From: Fidelibacterota bacterium | GTDB taxonomy: Bacteria; Fidelibacterota; Marinisomatia; SCGC-AAA003-L08; D37C17 | Reading direction: 5' to 3' | NCBI GenBank assembly: GCA_002717625.1 | Contig: PBEF01000002.1 | Location: 189,338 to 253,337, forward strand | DNA: 64,000 nt | Part shown: in pieces, positions 29,513 to 38,211 of the stretch | Layout: each line of letters begins with the position of its first letter | Position numbering within the stretch: position 1 is the stretch's first letter | The notes under the pieces: generated by a model | Database searches by the model: none | What the model was told of the DNA's origin: nothing | Seen by the model: the letters and a program-made list of their open reading frames with translations, nothing else | Position numbers and translations under genes: made by a program

Positions 29513-29538
29513 TTATAATGTTATCTGTAACATTATAA
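29513..29538 (+). promoter_or_regulatory. Perfect 11-bp hairpin upstream of efp
   Basis: TTATAATGTTA (29513-29523) and TAACATTATAA (29528-29538) are exact reverse complements around the loop TCTG. The 3' arm runs into AAGG (29537-29540), the likely ribosome binding site of efp 13 bases before its ATG, and the 5' arm contains TATAAT. It could be an operator dyad, an RNA hairpin over the ribosome binding site, or both. It lacks a U-run, so it is not a typical terminator for the upstream gene. Confidence 0.6.
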
Positions 29539-29551
29539 GGTGTACTCTACT

Positions 29552-30115
29552 ATGGCAAATACTTCAGATTTTAGAAACGGCTTAATATTTAATCATAAGG
29601 GTGGTTTATGGAAAATCGTTGAATTTTTACATGTAAAGCCTGGAAAAGGACCTGCATTTGTAAGAACAAAGCTTAAAAATGTTAAAACAGGTCAAGTTGT
29701 TGATGAAACCTTTAGATCGGGAGAGAAAATTGAAGTTATTAAAATAGAAGCTAAAAATTATAATTATTTATATACTGATGGTTCTCTTTATACTTTTATG
29801 GATAATGAAACATATGAACAAATCTCTTTAACTAAAGAACAGTTAGGTGAGAGTGTATTAGATTTCTTAATTGAAAATACAGAAACAACTATCGCATTTG
29901 ATGGCGATAACCCTGTAGAAGTTAGGATTCCACAGCATATGAATATAAAAATCGTTGAAACAGATCCAGGTGAAAGAGGTAATACTGCTCAAGGAGGAAC
30001 AAAGCCTGCAACTTTAGAAAGTGGGATTACGATTAATGTTCCTTTGTTTATCAATAAAGATGATATCATCAAAGTAGATACCCGTGAAAAAAGGTATTTA
30101 GAAAGAATAAAATAA
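29552..30115 (+). CDS. efp: Translation elongation factor P
   Basis: EF-P relieves ribosome stalling at polyproline. The 187-residue protein (ATG at 29552; an upstream in-frame GTG at 29540 would add four unlikely residues) has the KOW-like N-domain with the tip loop HVKPGKGPAFVRTK, then two OB domains ending in KVDTREKRYLERIK. Lys32 sits at the position that is beta-lysylated in bacteria having EpmA/EpmB, and PGKGPAF is the loop seen in such proteins; neither modification gene is in the window. It is followed 3 bases later by accB, and efp-accB-accC is a common bacterial order. Confidence 0.96.
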   Translation: MANTSDFRNGLIFNHKGGLWKIVEFLHVKPGKGPAFVRTKLKNVKTGQVVDETFRSGEKIEVIKIEAKNYNYLYTDGSLYTFMDNETYEQISLTKEQLGESVLDFLIENTETTIAFDGDNPVEVRIPQHMNIKIVETDPGERGNTAQGGTKPATLESGITINVPLFINKDDIIKVDTREKRYLERIK

Positions 30116-30118
30116 ACA

Positions 30119-30679
30119 ATGTCTCTTCAGAAAAAGATTCAGAAAATTATTGATGTCATTAATAATAGCAATATAGAAGAAATTGAAATTTCTTCATTTT
30201 GGGGAGCTCAGAAAATAAAACTCTCTAAATCTGTAAAAAATCAACAAACCCCTATTATTGTAAAGGATTCTCAGTCTACTGCTATAAATACAGCTGAACA
30301 AACTTCGATTGTTTCTCCTGTTAATAAGGAAGATAAAAAAGAGCAAAAGGTAGAAAATCAAGATGGTAATGTAGCCTCAGAGAGTTTAGAACCATCAAAT
30401 CAAAGTATTGATAAAAAACAGGTTCTTAGCGATGAAGATTTAGAATATCAAAAAGCGCCTTTAGTTGGAACCTTTTATGCATCTTCTAAGCCAGGAGAAC
30501 CTCCCTTTGTTTCTATTGGGGATACTGTCACTAAAGGTCAAACGCTTTGTATCATAGAAGCAATGAAAATTTTTAATGAGATTGAATCTGACTTTGATGG
30601 AGAAATTGTTGAAGTTTTAGTTGATGATGAATCTCCAGTAGAATTTAACCAAGAAATATTCTCAATTAAACCTAATTAG
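30119..30679 (+). CDS. accB: Biotin carboxyl carrier protein of acetyl-CoA carboxylase
   Basis: AccB carries the biotin that shuttles CO2 between biotin carboxylase and the carboxyltransferase in fatty-acid synthesis. The 186-residue protein has a short N-terminal helical part and a low-complexity Gln/Glu/Lys/Ser linker (about 50-105). The C-terminal biotinyl domain carries the biotin lysine K150 in IIEAMKIFNEIESD and the AccB-type thumb region ASSKPGEPPFVSIGD. It is followed 3 bases later by accC. Confidence 0.95.
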   Translation: MSLQKKIQKIIDVINNSNIEEIEISSFWGAQKIKLSKSVKNQQTPIIVKDSQSTAINTAEQTSIVSPVNKEDKKEQKVENQDGNVASESLEPSNQSIDKKQVLSDEDLEYQKAPLVGTFYASSKPGEPPFVSIGDTVTKGQTLCIIEAMKIFNEIESDFDGEIVEVLVDDESPVEFNQEIFSIKPN

Positions 30680-30682
30680 TTT

Positions 30683-32023
30683 ATGTTTAAAAAAATCCTT
30701 ATAGCAAATAGAGGAGAAATAGCGCTAAGGATAATAAGAGCAGCAAAAGAGTTAGGCATATCTGTAGTTTCTGTTTATTCAACAGCAGATGACTTGTCTC
30801 TCCATAAAAAATTTGGAGATGAGGCAATATGTATAGGTCCTCCAGACCCTAGAAAAAGCTATTTAAATATGGCTTCTGTATTAGCAGCAGCTGAATTAAC
30901 AAATTCAGATGCAATTCATCCTGGATATGGCTTTTTATCTGAAAATCCAGATTTTTCAACAATATGCAGTCAAAACAATATAACTTTTATAGGTCCTGAT
31001 GCAGAGACTATTCATTCCATGGGTCATAAATCAATAGCAAAAAAAACAATGGAGTCATTTGGTGTTCCTGTTATTCCAGGTTCTAAAGGAGTGGTCGGTT
31101 CTGTTCAAGATGGTCTTGAAATTGCTTCAGATATTGGATATCCTGTTATTATCAAAGCTGCTTCTGGAGGGGGAGGTAGAGGCATGAGGATGGTGGTAAA
31201 AGATTCAGATTTTGAAAATGCTTACAATTCAGCACAATCAGAATCAAAAATATCTTTTGATAATGATGAGGTTTATATAGAAAAATATTTTAAATCTCCA
31301 CGCCATATTGAAGTTCAAATTTTATCAGACCAACATGGTAATGTTTTTGCTTTTGGAGAGCGAGAGTGTTCAATACAGCGTAGACATCAAAAGGTTATTG
31401 AAGAAGCTCCATCTGTTGCTATCAATGAAGAAACTCGTAAAAAATTATGTGATACAGCTGTGCTTGCGGCAAAATCTGTTAATTATGTAGGTGCTGGAAC
31501 AATTGAGTTTTTATATGATGAGAATAGTAATGAATTTTATTTTATGGAAATGAATACAAGAATTCAAGTAGAACATCCTGTTACTGAGTTTGTAACTGGA
31601 GTAGATTTAGTAAAGAATCAAATACTATCTCATGCTGGTTTAGCGTTACCTAAGTTTTATAATAATTTGAAACTTAGAGGACATTCTATTGAATGTAGAA
31701 TTAATGCTGAAGATCCGAATAAAAATTTCATGCCTTGTCCAGGAACTATTACAAGTGTTCATTTTCCTGCAGGACATGGGATTAGAGTCGATTCAGCTGT
31801 TTATACGGGCTATACAATTCCTCCTAATTATGATTCTATGATTGCTAAAATTATTGTTCATGCACAAACAAGGAGAGAAGCTATTAGTAAGATGAATATG
31901 GCATTAAATGAGTGTGTAATAGAGGGGGTTAAGACTAATATTGAATTTCAGAAGAAAATTTTAAAAAATGATGCTTTTATAAAAGGCGATATTAATACTA
32001 ATTTCTTAAATAATTTTCACTAA
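30683..32023 (+). CDS. accC: Acetyl-CoA carboxylase, biotin carboxylase subunit
   Basis: AccC carboxylates the biotin of AccB with bicarbonate and ATP. The 446-residue ATP-grasp enzyme begins FKKILIANRGEIALRIIRA. It has the glycine-rich ATP lid AASGGGGRGMRMV, the catalytic run ERECSIQRRHQKVIEEAPS and the metal/bicarbonate region EMNTRIQVEHPVTEFVTGVD. Length is normal for the free-standing subunit. With accB it forms half of acetyl-CoA carboxylase; accA/accD are not in the window, so use with another acyl-CoA carboxyltransferase is possible. Confidence 0.97.
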   Translation: MFKKILIANRGEIALRIIRAAKELGISVVSVYSTADDLSLHKKFGDEAICIGPPDPRKSYLNMASVLAAAELTNSDAIHPGYGFLSENPDFSTICSQNNITFIGPDAETIHSMGHKSIAKKTMESFGVPVIPGSKGVVGSVQDGLEIASDIGYPVIIKAASGGGGRGMRMVVKDSDFENAYNSAQSESKISFDNDEVYIEKYFKSPRHIEVQILSDQHGNVFAFGERECSIQRRHQKVIEEAPSVAINEETRKKLCDTAVLAAKSVNYVGAGTIEFLYDENSNEFYFMEMNTRIQVEHPVTEFVTGVDLVKNQILSHAGLALPKFYNNLKLRGHSIECRINAEDPNKNFMPCPGTITSVHFPAGHGIRVDSAVYTGYTIPPNYDSMIAKIIVHAQTRREAISKMNMALNECVIEGVKTNIEFQKKILKNDAFIKGDINTNFLNNFH

Positions 32024-32038
32024 AAAAAGGCGGTATAT

Positions 32039-32425
32039 ATGAAAGATTTAAAATATACAAAAGAACATGAGTGGTTAAAATTAGAGGACCCATCTTTAAA
32101 AACTTCAAAAAATGCATATGTAGGTATTACTGATTTTGCTCAAGGAGAGCTTGGAGATGTTGTATTTGTAGAACTCCCAAATATTGATGATGAATTTAGC
32201 CAAAATGATGTTTTTGGAACGATTGAAGCTGTTAAGACTTTAGCAGATTTATATATACCGGTTAGTGCTAAAATTATAGAAATTAATGAAGCCTTAGAAG
32301 ATCAACCTGAATTGGTAAATTCAGATCCATACAATGAGGGTTGGATTGTTAAAATTGAACTTTCAGATTCTTCTGAATTAGATTCATTGCTTGATTTAGA
32401 TAGTTACAACGAATTAATTAGTTAA
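32039..32425 (+). CDS. gcvH: Glycine cleavage system H protein
   Basis: GcvH is the lipoyl carrier of the glycine cleavage complex. The 128-residue protein begins with LKYTKEHEWLKLED and has GITDFAQGELGDVVFVELP. The lipoyl lysine is K66 in FGTIEAVKTLADLYIPV, and the C-terminal PYNEGWIVKIEL is typical. GGCGG at 32030-32034 is a modest ribosome binding site. It is followed 2 bases after its stop by gcvPA. Confidence 0.97.
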   Translation: MKDLKYTKEHEWLKLEDPSLKTSKNAYVGITDFAQGELGDVVFVELPNIDDEFSQNDVFGTIEAVKTLADLYIPVSAKIIEINEALEDQPELVNSDPYNEGWIVKIELSDSSELDSLLDLDSYNELIS

Positions 32426-32427
32426 TA

Positions 32428-33771
32428 ATGGCTTATTCTCCTATTACAGATAATGATGTTAAAGAGATGCTTAATAAAATCAAGCTAAATTCTTTAGATG
32501 AACTATTTAATATTGTTCCTGATAAATTTAAATTAGATTTTGATAAATTTGATATTCCAAAAGGTTTATCAGAACAGGAAGTGTATGCAAAGCTATCTGA
32601 GATTGGAGAAAAAAATAGCGCTTCTAAAAATGATACTTTTATAGGAGGTGGGGCATATGACCATTACGTTCCAACTGTTGTTGATTTTTTATCATCTAGA
32701 TCAGAGTTTTATACAGCTTATACTCCATATCAACCTGAGGTAAGTCAAGGTACTTTGCAATATTTATATGAATTCCAATCTATGATTTGTGAATTATCTG
32801 GTATGGATATTTCAAATGCATCTTTATATGATGGTGCTTCTGCTGTAGCAGAGGCATGTAGCATGTCTATTGCTTCAAATAGAAAAAAGAAAATTGTAAT
32901 CTCATCATCAGTTAACCCTGAGTATATATCTGTTGTTAAGAGTTATTTTTCTTATAATGGCATTACAGTTGACTTTTCAGAATCTGAAAATGGAGTAACA
33001 AATTCTAAAAATTTACTAAAATCAATAGATAGTGAAACATCTTGTGTTGTTGTGCAATCTCCTAACTATTATGGATTACTTGAAGATTTAGAGGCTATTT
33101 GTGAGCTGAAATCAACATATCCTGATTTATTAGTTATCTGTGTGTCTGATCCAATGTCTTTATCTTTAATTAAGAGTCCTGGAGACTGCGGCTGTGATGT
33201 TTATGTTGGCGAAGGTCAATCCTTAGGCAATTATTTATCTTTTGGTGGTCCATATATTGGTCTTTTTGCAGCAAAAGAAAAATATGTACGAAAAATGCCT
33301 GGAAGAATTATAGGAAGAACTGTAGATGTTGATGGTAAAGAAGGATTTGTGATGACCTTGCAAACAAGAGAGCAGCATATTAGAAGGGAGAGGGCTACAT
33401 CTAATATTTGTACAAATCAGGGTCTTATAGCCCTAAGATGTACTATTTATCTTTCATTGTTAGGTAAACACGGTTTAGTTAATATAGCTAAACGTTGTTT
33501 TGAGAATACCCAGTATGCAGCAGATCAAATATCAACATTAGATAATTTTTCTTTAAAATATGAAAGTAAGAATTTTATTAAGGAGTTTTTAGTTTCTACT
33601 TCATTTTCTGTAAAAAATCTTATTGAGGACGCAGGCCAGAATGGTTTTAATATATCTGCATTAAAAAATGATGATTCTGATTCATTATTCTTATTAGCCT
33701 TTACAGAAAAATATCCAAAAGATAAGATCGATTCTTTTGTAAAATATTTAAAGAACTATAAGGAGAGTTAA
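32428..33771 (+). CDS. gcvPA: Glycine dehydrogenase (decarboxylating) subunit 1
   Basis: GcvPA is the non-catalytic-lysine half of the split P protein, which decarboxylates glycine and passes the aminomethyl group to GcvH. The 447-residue protein has FIGGGAYDHYVPTVVDFL, YTPYQPEVSQGTLQYLYEFQ, the large PLP-fold aminotransferase-like core, and TREQHIRRERATSNICTNQ near residue 310. The partner gcvPB and gcvT are not next to it: the gene is the last of the plus-strand run and meets a minus-strand secreted gene 8 bases after its stop. Confidence 0.95.
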   Translation: MAYSPITDNDVKEMLNKIKLNSLDELFNIVPDKFKLDFDKFDIPKGLSEQEVYAKLSEIGEKNSASKNDTFIGGGAYDHYVPTVVDFLSSRSEFYTAYTPYQPEVSQGTLQYLYEFQSMICELSGMDISNASLYDGASAVAEACSMSIASNRKKKIVISSSVNPEYISVVKSYFSYNGITVDFSESENGVTNSKNLLKSIDSETSCVVVQSPNYYGLLEDLEAICELKSTYPDLLVICVSDPMSLSLIKSPGDCGCDVYVGEGQSLGNYLSFGGPYIGLFAAKEKYVRKMPGRIIGRTVDVDGKEGFVMTLQTREQHIRRERATSNICTNQGLIALRCTIYLSLLGKHGLVNIAKRCFENTQYAADQISTLDNFSLKYESKNFIKEFLVSTSFSVKNLIEDAGQNGFNISALKNDDSDSLFLLAFTEKYPKDKIDSFVKYLKNYKES

Positions 33772-33781
33772 ATCTCTTTTT
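33760..33781 (+). terminator. Possible terminator after gcvPA
   Basis: AAGGAGAG at 33760-33767 pairs with CTCTTTTT at 33774-33781 across the loop TTAAAT, including two G-U pairs, and the T-rich 3' arm continues into TATTG. This is a weak but reasonable rho-independent terminator at the end of the long plus-strand run. It overlaps the gcvPA stop and faces the 3' end of the minus-strand gene. Confidence 0.4.
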
Positions 33782-36700
33782 ATTGTTCTCCTATGATAAG
33801 ATTTACAAGGCTAACAATATCAACAATATTATAAAGATTATCTTCATTTAAATCTGCTTCACACAATAGCACAGGGTCAGTAATAAGCAGTGTTCCTATA
33901 ACATGCTGAACTAAACTTACAATATCAACTACATTAACAGTTCCATCTCCATTAACATCACCTATTCCTTCACAAAATAAAAAGTCTGCCTCATATTCAA
34001 TTTCTGTATCAATTGTTTTTACAACTTCTTCATCTTCATCATTTAAAAGCCATACTCTATAGTTGATCGTTGAGCTTGTAGTATTGTTCAGTGGTTGGTA
34101 GTTATTTGTAGATAAATTATCTAGGAAGTTAGAAATTCCATCTACTGTCTCAACTAAGCACCAATCGGTATTTTCACCAGTTCCAGCAAGAGGGCAGCAA
34201 TCATCAAAACAATCAACAAAAGATTCTCCTTCATCACATACACCATTGTTGTTGCACTCTCGAGTAGTTGTTCCTTGATGGTTGGTTACCCTGCTGTACA
34301 CATTAAACCTATCCCAATCTCTATCATCAGATAAAACATGAGACACGCTATGAACAGGCTCAGAAGATATTAACTCTGTGATAACATATGTTCCATTGTT
34401 AAAAGTCATATTAGGATTATTTTCTAATGTTGATGTTGGGATTAATTGATATTCTTCATTAGAGTCATAGATTCCTGCTACAAAATTAATATCATTACCT
34501 TCAATGTATCCTTGTATAACATCTCCTCCAAGAGAGCAATAATCAAATCCTGAATTTAAAGTTAATACTTGATCAGATTGAGTTTCTCTTATATCTAGCT
34601 GAGCTAAACCTATAGCCCCTGTAAGGGTTTCTAAGTTGCAATCTGTTGTATTGTATCCATCATTATCATATACTTTAATGTATTCAAAGCCTTCACTTTG
34701 CAGCACAGATATAGCATCTTCAAGTATAACAATGGTTTGATTTTCAATCCATGCCCAATCTAGAAAGATATTTGTTGATTCTTCATCTAAGAAATTCGCA
34801 TTAGCATCTCCTTCCGGATCTCCTAAGATAAAGTAGCCATTAGACAAAGCTGTTTTAGTGTTTCCGAATTGATCCTCAATTGTTGCGCGCATTAACCCAT
34901 AGATTCTTTCAGGAATTTGTCCATTTAGAGATAAATCTACAGGGTATTCAGAGGTATTCAATGCATCTAGGCCAGATGCTACTTCAACAAAAAAACCTCC
35001 TATTTCAAATGATATCTCAATAGAGAGTCCATTTGGATTTAAATTATCATCTGTTGAAGGACAGCTGATCTGTGCTTGATTATAATCAATGATTTGATCT
35101 CCAACAGCAGGGTACTCGATAAATATATTAGGATCAACTGCATCAAGTGATATAATAGAAGATTGGCCAAAATCTTCAATGGAAAATTGTTCTGGATCAA
35201 GTATATTTTGTTCATTAATTGTAATTGGTTGATCTGTTGCATCAAAGCCTGTATTCCCAAATACATCTACAGCAAATACCATTAAATATGTTATAAGTTG
35301 ATTGATATCGGGATTCCAATTATCAAAATATGTTATATTAAATGTCCCTGAATTTTCTATGTAGCCAATCTCATCACCAGATTCATTTAAAATAAATGGA
35401 ACATTTCCAGTTAAGCCATCCTGAGAACCAAATATTGTAATTGGTAAGTCAGCAAGATTATCATCAAATGCATTCCAATTAATTGTAATAGTATCTCCAG
35501 CATTAAAAGATTCACCATTGTTTGGATATATTATATTTATCTGCGGACTTACAAGATCAATTGATATTAATGAGGATTGTCCCGAATCATTAATTACATA
35601 TTGCTCTATATCTATAGATTGCTCATTGATTGTTACAGGTTGATCTGTTGCATCAAAGCCTGTATTCCCAAATTCATCAAATGCATAAACCATAAAATAT
35701 GTTGCAAGCTGATCAGTATTAGGACTCCAATTGTTAAAGTATGTTATGTCAAATGTCCCTGTATTCTCTATGTATCTAATCTCATCACCTGTTTCATTTA
35801 ATATAAGCGGAACATTACCAGTTAAGCCATCTTGTGAACCAAATATTGTGATTGGTAAATTTGACAAGTTATCATCTGACGCATCCCATGTGATAATAAT
35901 ATCTTCTCCTGGAATAAATGATTCACCATTATTAGGTGATGTAACTACAACAGTAGGAGTAACAATATCAAGTGATACTAATGCTGATTGAGCTGTATCA
36001 TTAATATAAGAATCTACTATATTAGAATCATCATCATTGTCATTCCATAGGGGGATATCATCTGAAGATTCTGCCCAGTAATTTATTCCATTTAAACCAC
36101 TGTTACTTGAATCAACCCCTAATGCTGTATTTGAGGTTGTATCAAACTTCCAATAACCTATTAAATTTTCATTAATAGAACTAACATCAGTATTACTATA
36201 GTAGCTAACCTCTGATTGGGTTAATGCTCTATTCCATATTTGAACTTCATCTATGTTCCCTTTAAAGTCATCACTATCACCACCATCATTCCCAAATCCA
36301 TCACCACCAATCTTTAAAGGGTAATTTGTATTTTGAGGCCCTGAATTTGTTTGTGGTGTAGTATCCATTAAAACGCCATCTAAATAAATGTAGTTGTATG
36401 TACCATCAAAAACATAAGCAATATGATGCCAGTCTTGATCTGTTAACAAAGGCATTGATGCACCGCTTGTTGACTGTCCATCGCAAACGACACCTTTTAT
36501 AACACCATCTGATTGCCTCCAAATTAAGTAGTATGATATTCCTTCTAGGTTCCCTCCAAGGTCTCCGTTATCTGATTTAGTTATTATATTTGCCCATGTC
36601 TCTTGATTTAAGCCATCTGGCTTTATCCAAGCCATAATAGTGCCTTCTGAAGATAAATCTAACGGACTATTTGAAACATCTGGAATATTTATTTTACTAT

Positions 36701-36782
36701 ATCCATCAAAATAAGCAGAATACTCATTTGAACAGAGTATAGATAGAAAAAAGAATATTATATATATAATGTTTTTATGCAT
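33780..36782 (-). CDS. Large secreted LamG / Ig-like repeat protein with dockerin-like tail
   Basis: This 1000-residue exported protein has a signal peptide (residues 1-18). A LamG-type concanavalin-like domain (about 22-215) shows YFDGYSKINIPD, TIMAWIKPDG and DEVQIWNRALTQSEV. Two nearly identical Ig-like units follow (about 276-412 and 413-549) and then a diverged third. From about residue 655 comes a module shared with the 38212-40431 product (LDWAWIENQTIVI, DDRDWDRFNVYSRVTNHQG, CNNNGVCDEGES, TINYRVWLL). The end is a two-loop dockerin-like repeat (GDVNGDGTVNVVDIVSLV and ADLNEDNLYNIVDIVSLV). It is the third gene of a minus-strand cluster, 5 bases after the FGE-like gene. Function is unknown; adhesion or surface display is inferred. 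Confidence 0.85.
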   Translation of the reverse strand: MHKNIIYIIFFFLSILCSNEYSAYFDGYSKINIPDVSNSPLDLSSEGTIMAWIKPDGLNQETWANIITKSDNGDLGGNLEGISYYLIWRQSDGVIKGVVCDGQSTSGASMPLLTDQDWHHIAYVFDGTYNYIYLDGVLMDTTPQTNSGPQNTNYPLKIGGDGFGNDGGDSDDFKGNIDEVQIWNRALTQSEVSYYSNTDVSSINENLIGYWKFDTTSNTALGVDSSNSGLNGINYWAESSDDIPLWNDNDDDSNIVDSYINDTAQSALVSLDIVTPTVVVTSPNNGESFIPGEDIIITWDASDDNLSNLPITIFGSQDGLTGNVPLILNETGDEIRYIENTGTFDITYFNNWSPNTDQLATYFMVYAFDEFGNTGFDATDQPVTINEQSIDIEQYVINDSGQSSLISIDLVSPQINIIYPNNGESFNAGDTITINWNAFDDNLADLPITIFGSQDGLTGNVPFILNESGDEIGYIENSGTFNITYFDNWNPDINQLITYLMVFAVDVFGNTGFDATDQPITINEQNILDPEQFSIEDFGQSSIISLDAVDPNIFIEYPAVGDQIIDYNQAQISCPSTDDNLNPNGLSIEISFEIGGFFVEVASGLDALNTSEYPVDLSLNGQIPERIYGLMRATIEDQFGNTKTALSNGYFILGDPEGDANANFLDEESTNIFLDWAWIENQTIVILEDAISVLQSEGFEYIKVYDNDGYNTTDCNLETLTGAIGLAQLDIRETQSDQVLTLNSGFDYCSLGGDVIQGYIEGNDINFVAGIYDSNEEYQLIPTSTLENNPNMTFNNGTYVITELISSEPVHSVSHVLSDDRDWDRFNVYSRVTNHQGTTTRECNNNGVCDEGESFVDCFDDCCPLAGTGENTDWCLVETVDGISNFLDNLSTNNYQPLNNTTSSTINYRVWLLNDEDEEVVKTIDTEIEYEADFLFCEGIGDVNGDGTVNVVDIVSLVQHVIGTLLITDPVLLCEADLNEDNLYNIVDIVSLVNLIIGEQ
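35136..35957 (-). repeat. Tandem 411-nt coding repeat (two Ig-like units)
   Basis: Two 137-codon units lie head to tail. For example, GATCTGTTGCATCAAAGCCT occurs at 35231 and again at 35642, exactly 411 bases apart. Protein landmarks repeated are SPNNGESF/YPNNGESF, LPITIFGSQDGLTGNVP, DEIRYIENTGTF/DEIGYIENSGTF and FGNTGFDATDQP. The close match suggests a recent duplication or gene conversion. Confidence 0.9.
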
Positions 36783-36787
36783 ATTCC

Positions 36788-38182
36788 TTATTCACTAGCA
36801 GATAATGTTCGTGCGCAACGAAATCCTATATATGGTGTATATGTATAATAGGTTAGATCAAAAAAATTACTGTATTCAGACTCTATATATAGTTGGTAAT
36901 AATTAAGATAAAGATTCTCTAAGGGGTTCATATTATCCTCATCAAGGACATCACACATCTCATAATCATCATTCAAAATCTGATTAGGAGCAATATAAGA
37001 TTGTCCTATAAAGGCTATATCACCATTCTTTGTATATGTGAATTCAGCAGCATTTCCAATTATGTGTCTAACATCTATCCCCGGAAGTACTCCACCATTA
37101 TTACCAGATAATAGTTCTCCTGAGCAGGTACTAATATTTGCAGCATTGCATGAGCCATTAATATGTTCATTGGAATAATCTCCTCCTACCCAATCTTCAA
37201 AATCATACAGAGGTATACCTACACGAAGCATTTCATCTATAGTAGGTAATCTTAGACCATAATGATAAGCAAAAGCAAGAGCTCCTTCAAAAGTAACATT
37301 TACAATAGGCATAAGACCTGTTCCTGCGCTTACAACTAAGCTTAAATAATCAGCATTTTGTTCAGTTAAAGGATATACATGAGGATAGCTTCCATCATCA
37401 TTTGTTGGACCTACAAGATTTAGCCACATAATATATTCATTATCATTATTCCAATTAGGATTTTGATCTGGATAGGATGTATTTGAAGACCAACCATAAA
37501 GAGTCCCAGATTCAGTATTTTGATTATAATTAATTTTAATTGATTTACCATTCTCAAGGTTGTATGTTCTATTAATAGTATAACCATCATTATTTTCAAT
37601 TGAGATAGCATTATCTAATAATGAACTGATAAATGAGACATATTGTTGTGCTGATACTTCATTTTTCATGATTGCAAAGTCAGGGTCATCACTTAAATCT
37701 TCATCAAAAATATTCATAATATCTTCTTCTAAAGCCTCACAGTCATATAGATTAAATCTAAATGCTTCTCCTTCACTGAACATAATATGACTATAATTAA
37801 CAAATTCAAAAGAATCTGGTAATTCTGAAGCGGCGTATCCATTAGCATGTACATTGATATAAAAATCTCCAGATAGAACTTCTATTAAATCAGGGTGCGT
37901 TAAATAGCAAGAAGCTTGTTTTTCTAAACCTGTATAAGATACACCAAAGAAAACATCACCGAAGCAATCTTCTAAATAAAAAGGTTCTGTAAAATCTCCA
38001 CCTTGTATTGAAATATTAATATCATATGATGTGTATAATTCGTTAGGATAGAGTTCATAGCTCACATCTAGTATTTTTGAACCATCTGTTCTTTGAGAGG
38101 CTTGGACATTATGCACAACCTCACCATCTGTTTGTGCATATATTGAAGCAATAAAAAGTAGTATAAATAGCTTCTTATTCAT
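36788..38182 (-). CDS. Secreted FGE/SUMF1-fold protein, probably non-catalytic
   Basis: This 464-residue protein has a signal peptide (cleavage near residue 16, IYAQ-TDG). A beta-rich N-terminal domain with VVHNVQASQRTDGSKILDV is a start commonly seen in SUMF1-domain proteins. A C-terminal formylglycine-generating-enzyme-like domain (about 170-464) includes MKNEVSAQQYVSFI, GALAFAYHYGLRLPTIDEM, GNAAEFTY and the terminal YIGFRCAR. I do not see the closely spaced active-site cysteine pair of true FGE before the GFRCA end, so it is more likely a C-type-lectin-fold binding protein than an oxidase. It has no dockerin-like tail. It sits 29 bases after one dockerin-tailed gene and 5 before another. 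Confidence 0.8.
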   Translation of the reverse strand: MNKKLFILLFIASIYAQTDGEVVHNVQASQRTDGSKILDVSYELYPNELYTSYDINISIQGGDFTEPFYLEDCFGDVFFGVSYTGLEKQASCYLTHPDLIEVLSGDFYINVHANGYAASELPDSFEFVNYSHIMFSEGEAFRFNLYDCEALEEDIMNIFDEDLSDDPDFAIMKNEVSAQQYVSFISSLLDNAISIENNDGYTINRTYNLENGKSIKINYNQNTESGTLYGWSSNTSYPDQNPNWNNDNEYIMWLNLVGPTNDDGSYPHVYPLTEQNADYLSLVVSAGTGLMPIVNVTFEGALAFAYHYGLRLPTIDEMLRVGIPLYDFEDWVGGDYSNEHINGSCNAANISTCSGELLSGNNGGVLPGIDVRHIIGNAAEFTYTKNGDIAFIGQSYIAPNQILNDDYEMCDVLDEDNMNPLENLYLNYYQLYIESEYSNFFDLTYYTYTPYIGFRCARTLSASE

Positions 38183-38211
38183 AGTGTTTCTCCTTTAATT
38201 GTATATAATTA

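Noticed and set aside
35136..35957. CRISPR-like or transposon repeat
   Set aside because: The repeat is in-frame, exactly 137 codons, and encodes Ig-like protein units; no spacers, terminal repeats or transposase.
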